Shown: in pieces, positions 51,225 to 59,488 of the stretch
How positions within the stretch are numbered: the stretch's first letter is position 1
How the letters are laid out: the number at the start of each line of letters is the position of its first letter
From: Chrysophaeum taylorii
Lineage: Eukaryota; Sar; Pelagophyceae; Pelagomonadales; Pelagomonadaceae
Assembly: GCA_029834535.1 (NCBI GenBank)
Contig: JAQMWT010000523.1
Span: forward strand, 248,001-312,000
Reading direction: 5' to 3'
Length of the DNA stretch: 64,000 bases
Made by a program: the position numbers and the translations under genes
Notes under the pieces: generated by a model
Databases searched by the model: none
Seen by the model: the letters and a program-made list of their open reading frames with translations, nothing else
What the model was told of the DNA's origin: nothing

Positions 51225-52692
51225 TCAAGTCGTTTTCTTGCCAGTAGCCTCCTGACACAATGGGGGCTGGGGGGATCGCCCAGACCTCCCAGCCAAGGTT
51301 TGGGGAGGTGAGGGTGTCGGGAGTGGGGCGCGTGAGGGCCGAGTCGTTGACGACGGAGTGGAGCCAGCGCTCCGCGGCGGCGAGGGCGTCGGGGGCACCG
51401 ACGCAGGCGAGGTCGTCCTGGTTCATCATCATCATCAAATTCCGGTCGTCTAGCTTGCTGTTGACGACGAGGGCGCGGGGCCAGAGGTGGAGATAGGTGC
51501 AGAGAAGCGCGCGCCAGAGGTCGCGGGCCGTTGTGGCCGGGACTCGGAGCCAGGTGGTCCAGGAGGCGAGGCGAGCGGACGTGGTCGCGGACACTCGTTG
51601 CGCCTCGCGTAGCGGTGGCGCGGCATTGACCTGGACGACGACGACCGAGGTCGCGTCGCGGTCTCGGTTCGCGCGCACCCACAAGGCGCGGAGGTCGGCT
51701 TCGAGGGCCCGGTCGTCGGCGCGCGCCGAGTGGTCCCTGAGCTGGCGGTCGAGGTCGTCGCACCATCGATCCCCGAGAAAATCGCATTCGAGCCGGCCGT
51801 AAACGTTAAAGTCGAAGTCGACGTTCCGGCGTCCGACGGCGAGATCGACGCCACAACACGGGAAGCGCGAAGCGCAGGCGGCGACGTGCGCCGTCTTGGC
51901 TATTTTCGAAAACCGCGCGCTCCTGCTGCTGCTGCTTTGGGATTGAACCGTCGCGGCGTCCAAGACGGTCCCGAGCAAGGCGTAGGGCTGCGTTTCGAGG
52001 CACCTAGAGTCGGCGTCGCGGACGACGACGGCCGGGATGGTGAGGCGAGAGAAGGGCACACCCCGGGACGCGAGATGTCGCCAGAGTAGCGTCTCCGGCT
52101 GCCAGAGGTCGCCGGGGTGGTGCCAGCGCGGGACCCCCCCCTCGCACTCGAAGACGGCGTCCGCCGAAAAGAAGTCGGAAGCGAGGCGGCGCGGAACGAT
52201 CGCGAACTGATCGTTGACGCCGTTCCACGTGCGGCCCGGGACGTAGACGCGGTCGGGGCTCAAACTCGAGAGGTCCGGAGGTTTCGCGTACCAGCCGGCG
52301 TCGAACCGCGCGCGAACGACCCAAGAAAACTCGCGGCTCGTCTCGTGCTCGCGGTCGACGATCAATCCGAACGCCGCCGCCAAGCGAGCGTACTGCGCGT
52401 GCGCCGCACGGATCGCCTCGGCACCGCTCGCAAATTTTCGGGGGACGAAATCCGACCGGGGCTCCTCGGAGGGAAGGCAGGGCAAGGTCCCAATCCCGAC
52501 GACGGCGACGCGAACGGGTCGAAACAATTCGACGAGTGTCGCGTTGGCCCCGGTGGACCAGAGGGGCGCCTCCGCGAAGGCCCAAAAGGTCTCGACCTCG
52601 CCGCCGAGTCCCCAAACCAACTCGCGCAAGATCGACGTGTGCACGCGCCCAAAGGTGCGCGCGTGGCCTGCGAACAACAGCGCTACGAACAT
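51225..52692 (-). CDS. Glycosyltransferase-like protein
   Basis: The N-terminus MFVALLFAGHARTFGRVHTS resembles the opening beta-strand of a group of algal and oomycete glycosyltransferase-like proteins; RARFDAGWY (128-135, with Asp131) and NDQFAIVPRRL (160-170) are the family's acidic metal-site-type segment and conserved NDQ. A C-terminal half of unknown type ends in NLGWEVW near residue 470. The 3' end is uncertain: unspliced, the frame continues as an ORF to 50566 through the sulfotransferase, which is surely a shadow. A 34-nt intron at 51252-51285 (GT...CAG) would instead end the protein at a TGA at 51225-51227, just before the next gene. That intron is shorter than others here, so this is only a proposal. 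Its start is 87 bp from the divergent Kintoun-like gene. Confidence 0.6.
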
Positions 52693-52779
52693 TCTTTTCT
52701 TTCCGTTAAAAATGGCGTCGTCGTGCTTGAATATTTATTTTCCGTTGGTGGTGGATGGCGCGCTAGAAAGGTGTGAGGA
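52693..52779. promoter_or_regulatory. Bidirectional promoter region (87 bp)
   Basis: Lies between divergent start codons of the glycosyltransferase-like and Kintoun-like genes. It contains the only A+T-rich patch nearby (TTGAATATTTATTTTCCG, about 52728-52745), which could hold core promoter elements for both sides. Confidence 0.45.
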
Positions 52780-55095
52780 ATGGAGGGTCGGAAGATCGAG
52801 AGCATGCCCCCCGAGGCGCTCGAGGCGGCGCTGCGCAAGGCCCAGGCGAATGCGCAGGGGGACCACAAGATGACCGACGCCGAGACGGAAAAGTTCGCCA
52901 AGGCCTTCAAGGACCCCGAGTTCGTCAAGATGTTCGCCGAGTACGTCGACGAAATCAGCGATCCAAAGCACTGCGAGGAGCAAAACACCTACCTGCGGGA
53001 GCTCGAGGCCAAGGGGGAAGCCCCCAAAGGCCGCGACGTCATCGTCCCGTCGGCGGGCTTTGTCGTCAAGACGAGAAAGGCCGACGACGACGGGACGTCG
53101 AAAGTCTTCGTCAACGTCGTCCAATCTGACAAAATCGGGGAGCCCGAGGGGACCAAGGTCGACAAGGGCACCAGCTGGCAGCTCCCGCACATCTTGGGTC
53201 CCGTGAGGTTGGAGAAGGACAAAAAGGGCGACACCGCATCCACTTTCGACTGTTGCTTTCACGCCAAAGCCGTCGGACGCGCGCGCGTCCAAAAGCCCTA
53301 CCGGGACATGATCACGCAGACGGCCTTTGAAAGCATCGAAAAGTACTACGCGACCGTCGGCACCTGCGAGAAGTTGCTGCGCGAGTACCACGTCCTCAAG
53401 GGTGTCTCTTACAAGACGGGCGATCCGCACCCGCTCGTGGTCAAGGCCGACGAAGAACCGGAGGATCCGCCCGCCGAGGACGAAATGATCGGATCCAAGC
53501 AGCAGGCCCCCAAGCAAAAGAAAACGCGCCGCGCCGGTAAGAAAAAGCGCAAGGATGCTGCGCGAAGGGGCGCCGCCGACGACGACGACGATGACGACAA
53601 GGACGACGACGCTCGCGAGCTAATCGACGAGGCACCGCCACCACCCGCGGCGAAGGAGGAGGAGGGAACCAAGGCACCAGCGGCGCCACCCAACCAGGTG
53701 AACGAGGAGGAGGGAACCAAGGCCGAGGCCGAGGCCAAGGCACCACCACCACCCGCGAAGAAGGAGGAGAAGCCAAGCGAGGCCAACGCAGCAGCAGCAG
53801 CACCATCACCACCGCCACCGCCACCGCCAGCAGCAGCAGCCAAAGCGAAGAAGGAACCCCCCAAGGCACGAGCCAAGGCAAACGGCGGCGTCAAGGAGAA
53901 AGCAAAAAATGAGATTAAAGCGGCGAAGAAGAACGAGTTCGCGCGAGCGCTTAGGGGCAAGCTCGCCAAGGCTCCCGCGCCATCCCCAGCGCCCGAGGTG
54001 GTGGTCGAGGTGCCGCCGCGCGGCGGCGCGATTCCTGCCTATACGATCACGGAGCGCGGGTACTTCGACATGACCGAGCACGTCGGCAGGGGCCCGATGT
54101 CGCGACGACCCAAGGAGCTCGTCGTCGCCGTCGAGCTCCCCGGACTCGGCTCGGTCTCCGGCGTGGACCTCGAGGCCAAGGCGCGCCGCCTCTCGCTCAC
54201 CGCCAAGAAGGAAGGGACCGTAGTCTACTCCCTCGACGCGGGCTTGCCGTACGAGGTCGACGGCGACGGCGGCAAGGCGAAGTTTAACACCAAGTCGTCG
54301 GTTTTGTCGGTGACTCTTCCGCTCGTGCCCCCGCCCGAGACGCCCAAAGAGGTGGTTGTCGCCGACGACGAGGAGGAAGAAGAAGAAGACGCGCGCGAGG
54401 TGAGGCCGGTGGGAAGTCTCCCGGGTGAGAATGACCATTCGCGCTGGCTCGAGTCGGCGGCGCCCGCGCCGCGAAAACCCTTTGCGACGGACGCGATCTC
54501 GCCGAGAGATGACGAGGCCGCCCCCAGCGACGAGGGGGGGGCTTTCGTGGCGAAGGACGCCTTCGAAGGCGCCATGCAAGGCTACGTCTTCAAGGTGGGT
54601 GATCGCGGCCTGGGCTACTACGCAGACGCCGTCCCGCCCGTCGCGCGGGTCGAGTGGCGCCAAAAGAAGGACTTCGTTTCGCTGATCGCGCAGCTCGAGG
54701 CCGTCGAGGACGCCGTTCTCGCCTTTCCCGGCGACCGTGCCGTGGAGGTGTCGTGCCGCTTCGGCGACGGCCGAACCACGAGATTCGTGGCTATCTTCCA
54801 AGCGCCAGTCGACCCCGACCGGTGTCGCGTCGACGCGGCCGATCGCAACGTTGCCATCGTCGTGTACAAGCGTAATCCCGAATTGTGGCAAGATTCAAAA
54901 CCCGTCGTCCAATTCGACGGCGCCCTCGATGTCACCACGACGGCGAGGAAGCTCAAGAAGACTGCGCCCAGCCCCCTCGCCGCCGAAAAGGAGGTGAAGG
55001 CGGCGGGCGAGGACTCGATTACCCCCGACGGTGACACCACGACGCCCGTCGCGCCGACCACGTTCCAGAACACGCTCCTCTTTGACATAGATTAG
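52780..55095 (+). CDS. DNAAF2: Kintoun-like dynein assembly factor (PIH1 domain)
   Basis: 771 residues, single exon. The PIH1 N-terminal domain (about 40-190) is clear: DPEFVKMFAEYVDEISDP, then GFVVKTRK, KVFVNVVQSDKI and the closing FESIEKYY helix. A long Lys/Glu/Ala/Pro-rich disordered linker (about 225-415) follows. Next is a CS/p23-like domain (about 443-525: LVVAVELPGLGSVSGVDLEA ... LSVTLPLVP), then an acidic stretch, then a second beta-rich domain (about 600-705: YVFKVGDRG ... VEVSCRFGDG). Length and order fit Kintoun/DNAAF2, which with HSP90/HSP70 preassembles axonemal dynein arms in the cytoplasm; other PIH proteins are shorter. It implies a flagellated stage. A second Met at residue 9 is an alternative start. 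Confidence 0.8.
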   Translation: MEGRKIESMPPEALEAALRKAQANAQGDHKMTDAETEKFAKAFKDPEFVKMFAEYVDEISDPKHCEEQNTYLRELEAKGEAPKGRDVIVPSAGFVVKTRKADDDGTSKVFVNVVQSDKIGEPEGTKVDKGTSWQLPHILGPVRLEKDKKGDTASTFDCCFHAKAVGRARVQKPYRDMITQTAFESIEKYYATVGTCEKLLREYHVLKGVSYKTGDPHPLVVKADEEPEDPPAEDEMIGSKQQAPKQKKTRRAGKKKRKDAARRGAADDDDDDDKDDDARELIDEAPPPPAAKEEEGTKAPAAPPNQVNEEEGTKAEAEAKAPPPPAKKEEKPSEANAAAAAPSPPPPPPPAAAAKAKKEPPKARAKANGGVKEKAKNEIKAAKKNEFARALRGKLAKAPAPSPAPEVVVEVPPRGGAIPAYTITERGYFDMTEHVGRGPMSRRPKELVVAVELPGLGSVSGVDLEAKARRLSLTAKKEGTVVYSLDAGLPYEVDGDGGKAKFNTKSSVLSVTLPLVPPPETPKEVVVADDEEEEEEDAREVRPVGSLPGENDHSRWLESAAPAPRKPFATDAISPRDDEAAPSDEGGAFVAKDAFEGAMQGYVFKVGDRGLGYYADAVPPVARVEWRQKKDFVSLIAQLEAVEDAVLAFPGDRAVEVSCRFGDGRTTRFVAIFQAPVDPDRCRVDAADRNVAIVVYKRNPELWQDSKPVVQFDGALDVTTTARKLKKTAPSPLAAEKEVKAAGEDSITPDGDTTTPVAPTTFQNTLLFDID

Positions 55096-55432
55096 TAGCG
55101 CGCCTTTGGAGGAGGTGAGTTTTCTTTTCGGGGGGGGGGCAACCAATATTAGCCAATAGTGATAGTGATGATGTTCGAATAAATGGCCCCGCCATATAAC
55201 AACGATATACAAGTACGCCGAAATTCACGGGGCGGGGTGTGTGGGGACTAGGTGGTTTTTATGTGCGCAAACGACTCACTCGCCTCAAGGGCTCCTCCTC
55301 CTCCTCTTCGAGGCGCGCAGCTAAAATAAAACGCGAAGATCCAACAATTCGCCGCCAACTGTTGTTGTTTGTTTGTACACTGCAGCATCTCAGAAGATCT
55401 GATCAGAAGATACTTTGAAGATACGTAACGAC
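55096..55432. other. Spacer between Kintoun-like gene and the next plus-strand gene
   Basis: No gene. A G run (about 55131-55139) and an AATAAA at about 55176 could belong to the upstream gene's 3' end. The region before 55433 should hold the next promoter. Confidence 0.4.
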
Positions 55433-56034
55433 ATGTCGACTGAGGAGTCCGACCTCGTCGAGCTCCAGTTCTTCACCCAGACGCCCGACTACACGCAAAC
55501 GCAGCGGTTCAGCGACACGCGAAAGAGCCAGTTCGTGCGCCAGGTGTACTCCCACGAGAGTCGAGCGCGGGAGCGGCCGCCGACGGCGCCGACGACGCAG
55601 ACGACAAAGCCTGCCCCAACGTTCGCGTTTCGGGACGACGCCGGCGAGAAGCACCTCGTCCCGCCCCTGGACGCGGTACCGAGCCTGCCGTACCACGCGG
55701 GGCCCGGGCCGTGCGACGGCAGTTGTGCGATCTTCGCTCGCTTTGATTTCAATCGCTGTTCGACCGCGCTCGCCAGCAGCGTATACGGCAGCTTCCACGA
55801 GCGAGGCCGCGTCCCGCTCCACCACTGGAACGCTCACGTTAAGCTCGACGAGCTCATGGACGCACATCGACGCCACATCGCCCGCGACGACCACGGGTGA
55901 GCGAGCTGTGCTACTCGCACCGTGCGCGAGCCCCGCGCAGGTTTGGGAAAATCCCGGTTAAGTCGAAGCGCTGCCTCGAACTCAAGCGCGACCAAGCCTC
56001 CTCGCGCCAAGCGAGGGGCGCCATCGGTCACTAG
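55433..56034 (+). CDS. Hypothetical protein, two exons
   Basis: Exon 1 55433-55896 and exon 2 55941-56034, joined across a 44-nt intron (donor GTGAGC, acceptor CGCGCAG), give 185 residues ending RQARGAIGH. The frame stays open and protein-like after the join (GFGKIPVKSKRCLELKRDQ), which supports the intron. The N-terminus is acidic and Gln/Thr-rich; the middle has FAFRDDAGEKHLVPPLDAVP and PGPCDGSCAIFARFDFNRC, a compact conserved-looking region. No catalytic motif or signal peptide is recognised. Position next to the dynein assembly factor is suggestive of a flagellar role but no more. The ATG at 55433 is chosen; the upstream in-frame TTG is not. Confidence 0.65.
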
Positions 56035-56086
56035 AACGCGCACCTCCGCTCCTTGTTTATGGTATGACCTCGCGGCTCCAGAACTA

Positions 56087-57082
56087 CTACTGATCAATCT
56101 CGAGGTTTTGCGCCCACTTGAGCAAGTCGTCGACAGCGTCGGCGCCGCATTGATTGGGCGTCGTCGGGGGGGGCGGGTGTACCATCTCGGGCTTCTTCTT
56201 CCCCTTGCCATTGGGGGAAGAAGGGTGATGTCTGACGACCGGGACATCCTGGTTGCGACAGAGACTGTCGAGGTCGCCGTCGCCAAAATACTTGGCGACG
56301 ACGCCGATCTGCTGCTTGGTGAGGTCGAAGCGCGCGACGGGCGCCTGCGGGAGGAGATCGACATCGTCGTTGGGTCTCGGCGGCTTGGTGACGACAACGT
56401 TGTCGTTCATCGGTGCCTTTCGAAGGTAGGCGTCGCGCATGCGGTTGATCCGCGCCGTTGGGTCCTCGTCGCGTTTCGCGGGGCGGCGCTTCGAGGAGGC
56501 GGCGGCGGCGGCCCAGGGCCAAAACCGAGATTTGAGACGGGCCTCGCGCTCCGCTCTGAGCATTCGCGCAGCCGTACGCGCGTTGTAGGTGGTGGGTTCG
56601 GACTCGGGCGCGCTCCGGGAGCTCGCGAGTGGCGTCGAGGACGCGCTGCTCGCGTCGTCCGAAGGTCGTCGCTTCGAGGTGCTGAGATCGCTCACGACGC
56701 TCCCGCGGCTCTCGGGCCTCGAAGAAGAAGAAGAAGAAGAAGAAGAAGAAGAAGACGAAGACGAAGAATAAGAAGAAGGGACGCGCTTGACGGCGCGCAC
56801 GGCCCGCGGGAGACTGTGATGGGTCGCCGCGTCTTCGTTGACCGGGGCTAGAGCCTCGCGCACTCTGGTCGCCGTCGCGGGGTCGAGCTCGCTGCTCACA
56901 GCGTCGATGGCGCGCCGCAGCCTCTCGAGCTCAGAGGCCACGTGAGATTGCTGCCGCTGCTGGGCCTGCGCTCGCTCGAGAGCTCGCAGCTCCTGCCACG
57001 GACCGACATACATATCTAGGTAACGCTTCCAACGGATCTCTTTCAGTGGTGCACGTATCCGTGGCGTGGACATGCTGCCCAA
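56087..57082 (-). CDS. Hypothetical low-complexity protein with N-terminal coiled coil
   Basis: 331 residues, single exon, convergent with the preceding gene (52 bp between stops). Residues about 20-75 form a charged helix (KRYLDMYVGPWQELRALERA, then a Gln-rich run) likely to be a coiled coil. Residues ~103-120 are an uninterrupted poly-Ser run from a TTC repeat. Basic segments (ARMLRAEREARLKSRFWPW) follow, and the C-terminus ends with VDDLLKWAQNLEID. No known domain. A second Met at residue 4 (MSTPRIRAP) is an equally good start. Probably a structural or cytoskeletal protein, by inference only. Confidence 0.6.
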   Translation of the reverse strand: MGSMSTPRIRAPLKEIRWKRYLDMYVGPWQELRALERAQAQQRQQSHVASELERLRRAIDAVSSELDPATATRVREALAPVNEDAATHHSLPRAVRAVKRVPSSYSSSSSSSSSSSSSSSSRPESRGSVVSDLSTSKRRPSDDASSASSTPLASSRSAPESEPTTYNARTAARMLRAEREARLKSRFWPWAAAAASSKRRPAKRDEDPTARINRMRDAYLRKAPMNDNVVVTKPPRPNDDVDLLPQAPVARFDLTKQQIGVVAKYFGDGDLDSLCRNQDVPVVRHHPSSPNGKGKKKPEMVHPPPPTTPNQCGADAVDDLLKWAQNLEIDQ

Positions 57083-57660
57083 CTGCGCCTTCGAGGCGCC
57101 CGTTAAGGCTTTGCTGATGGCAACTTACTCCGGCGAATAAAGCACCGTCCTCCTCGACCTTGTCCCTCTCGCTGCTCGGGGCATAGCTGATTGGCGACGG
57201 ATGGATGGGTGCTCGCAACGTCACCGATGCATACTCCGCCCAACCGTGACACGCCACTTCCGCGCGCTAAGCAACACCACCCATCACGACCTTGTCCGCT
57301 CACTCTTCGCCATGCGTCCCATCGCTGACCCTCACCTGCATACCATCGAGCCGTCTTCTACGCGCAGCGCACGTGCCGAGAGCCGGTTCTCCATGGACCT
57401 GCTCAATGGTCAGCGCTCGAGTGAAGGGCGCTGAGCCCTCGGCCCCCTCATTCTTCGCGCTCCTCTCCCTCCTCTCCTTCCTTCCCCACCGTCACCTCTT
57501 TGTGTGGTGTCCACCCTGCATTCTCTCCGTTGACTACGAGGTCATTGCGTCCATTCCACACAACTTTATTATTATAACTTGCGACCGCATAGGCTTACAC
57601 GTACGTAGTAATATCTTACAGTTCGTTAACAACACACCACAACTTGAGGTCGTTAGGAAT
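57083..57660. other. Spacer, possible 5' leader of the zinc-finger gene
   Basis: The frame of the next gene stays open upstream to 57292, but the residues there (Ser/Pro/Leu-rich, CCTCTCC-type sequence) do not look like protein, and the A+T-rich patch at 57560-57625 looks like a core promoter or leader. No other feature seen. Confidence 0.4.
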
Positions 57661-58248
57661 ATGGGCCGGCGGTCGACTGTGTTTTACGAGTCGCGGGAGG
57701 CGGACGTCGCCCAGCTCCTGGAGGACGCGAAGCGCGAGGGCGAACGGCTCAAGGCTCTTATCGATGCCGCCGACGCCGCGCCGGCCTTCACAACCGAGAC
57801 CGAGGACGCCCCAAGCCTCGAGGAGCTGCTCGAACTCGCGGGATTGCTTGAGAGGCCGGCGATGGTCTTTGTGTGCCCGGCGTGCGACGTGCGTTTGGAA
57901 TGCGAGGACGAGCTTCGAGCGCACTACGCCGCGCTGCATATGAGCAGCAAGTCGTGGAAGCAACTCTCTGGTCGCGCCGAAGGGAGCGACGCGTACGAGT
58001 ACGGCGACTTGACTCGCGCCGCCTTGCACTGGATCAACCTCGAGCGCCGCTCCTGGAAGATGCTCAGTGGTCGCACGACGGGCGTTGACTCATACCAGTT
58101 CGGCGACCTCACGCTCAGTGCGGTCAACGCGTGCCGCCGCGCCTTGAGGGACTCGACTATTTTCAACTCCTCCTCCTCCTCCTCCTCCTCCTCCTCTTGG
58201 TGGACGCGCGACACTTCCCCTGAGCCACCTCATACTCCCGCCCTCTAG
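57661..58248 (+). CDS. C2H2 zinc-finger protein with a tandem W-LSGR-YGDLT repeat
   Basis: 195 residues from the ATG at 57661 (MGRRSTVFYES); an upstream in-frame start is possible but less credible. A helical, acidic N-terminal part (about 10-65) leads to one classical C2H2 finger, VCPACDVRLECEDELRAHYA with Cys72, Cys75, His88 and His93 (C-x2-C-x12-H-x4-H). Directly after come two copies of a ~33-residue repeat: SWKQLSGRAEGSDAYEYGDL at 98-117 and SWKMLSGRTTGVDSYQFGDL at 131-150. The tail is poly-Ser and Pro-rich. The finger could bind nucleic acid or protein. I recall similar W...YxFGD repeats in other stramenopile proteins but cannot name a function. Confidence 0.7.
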   Translation: MGRRSTVFYESREADVAQLLEDAKREGERLKALIDAADAAPAFTTETEDAPSLEELLELAGLLERPAMVFVCPACDVRLECEDELRAHYAALHMSSKSWKQLSGRAEGSDAYEYGDLTRAALHWINLERRSWKMLSGRTTGVDSYQFGDLTLSAVNACRRALRDSTIFNSSSSSSSSSSWWTRDTSPEPPHTPAL

Positions 58249-58317
58249 ATGTGGCTGTTGAGTCTCGAGGATGATGTGTGGTTCTGTGGATATCACACTT
58301 CTTTAACGAGCGCGGCG

Positions 58318-59256
58318 TCAGTCCACGACGACCCGCACGTAGTCGAGTGGACGCTGGGCGACCGTCGCTGCCGGCGCCACGAAGGCCGGAGACACACCAC
58401 ACGCGGCCGCCTGGGCGTCGAGCGGGAGGCGGCGCCACTCGTTGAGCGAGAAAGGGTTGCCGCGCGCGGAGGCGAGGCGGTGCAGATAGTCCTCCACGTC
58501 CTCGCGGATCGCCGCGTCGCACAGAGAGGTGCTTTTCTCGGCGAGGCGCTGGTTGACCTTGGGACCCGCAAGCAGGGCATTTGCTTCGGGGGTCATTCGC
58601 AAGCCGAGAGCGGCGAGGAGCTTTTCGGCCCCCGCGGGCTGCCATAGCGCCTCGGCCCTAACCTCGATGAGCCGCCACGTGTTGTACAAGGTCTGGCACC
58701 GTCGCTCGACGTCGACGTGGTACGCGCACAGTTTCTCGATCTGGCCGTACCCGGTGGCTCCCGGCGGCTCCCAGATCCAGCCGCATTCGCGACCGCCAAA
58801 GTGGCCAAGGCGGGCGCGCGATCGCACAGAGTCGACCAGGTCGCGCCGAAGCACGATGACGAGAAGCTCGACGCCGTGCAACTCGGCCGCGAGGTCGGCA
58901 AACGTCGCGACGAAGAGGTGGTTGGCATCGAGGTAGACCGGACGCTCGCACCCAAAGAACTTTGCCAGCTCGTTTGAGACGAGGCTCGCGCGCGCGCGAG
59001 CGGCGAGAGCTTGGCGTTTGAGCACCGTGGCTTTGTGGGGCCGCTTTCCGTTGACAGCCGCCTGCAGAACCTCGTTCGCCATCGAGGGTGGGGCCTCGTG
59101 CTCGGCAATGCCCCCGGCAGCTCTGACGAGCTCGCTTAAGAACCGCGTCCCGCACCTTCCAGCCGAAGCGACGAAAACGCAGAGTGGTTTGGACCAGCAG
59201 GTATTTTCATGCTCGACCTTCTTGGTCGTCTCTTGCATCATCATCGGCGCCGACAC
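58318..59256 (-). CDS. P-loop sulfotransferase-like protein
   Basis: 312 residues, single exon. The strand-loop-helix PLCVFVASAGRCGTRFLSEL at 24-43 is of the sulfotransferase 5'-phosphosulfate-binding type (GRxGT-F), and LVIVLRRDLVDSVRSR at about 132-147 corresponds to the 3'-phosphate-binding strand with Arg and Ser. There is no clear signal anchor, so it may be cytosolic. It is not closely related to the sulfotransferase at 50091-51203, which has the HIPKTAGKS form of the loop. Acceptor unknown. Convergent with the zinc-finger gene; divergent from the PX-domain gene, 232 bp apart. Confidence 0.65.
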   Translation of the reverse strand: MSAPMMMQETTKKVEHENTCWSKPLCVFVASAGRCGTRFLSELVRAAGGIAEHEAPPSMANEVLQAAVNGKRPHKATVLKRQALAARARASLVSNELAKFFGCERPVYLDANHLFVATFADLAAELHGVELLVIVLRRDLVDSVRSRARLGHFGGRECGWIWEPPGATGYGQIEKLCAYHVDVERRCQTLYNTWRLIEVRAEALWQPAGAEKLLAALGLRMTPEANALLAGPKVNQRLAEKSTSLCDAAIREDVEDYLHRLASARGNPFSLNEWRRLPLDAQAAACGVSPAFVAPAATVAQRPLDYVRVVVD

Positions 59257-59488
59257 TCGGAAATAAACACCGTCGCAATATTCCTGGACGTGCGCAATAA
59301 TAATAATGAGACTAATTATGTCTTTTCAAGTGCCGTACAACACCACCACAGCAAGAAAGAAGTCTTTTTAAATTACTAACCCGCAATTTAAAACGGCCTA
59401 GGAAAGAACTTTCTTCTTCTTCTTGTTGTAATATTCAAACGAGCCGAGCCGAGCCGACCCTCAGATATTTTATTTTATTGAATTTAAA

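Noticed and set aside
53806-54891. 361-codon and 186-codon minus-strand ORFs opposite the Kintoun-like gene
   Set aside because: Antisense shadows of the Ala/Lys/Pro-rich linker and CS region.
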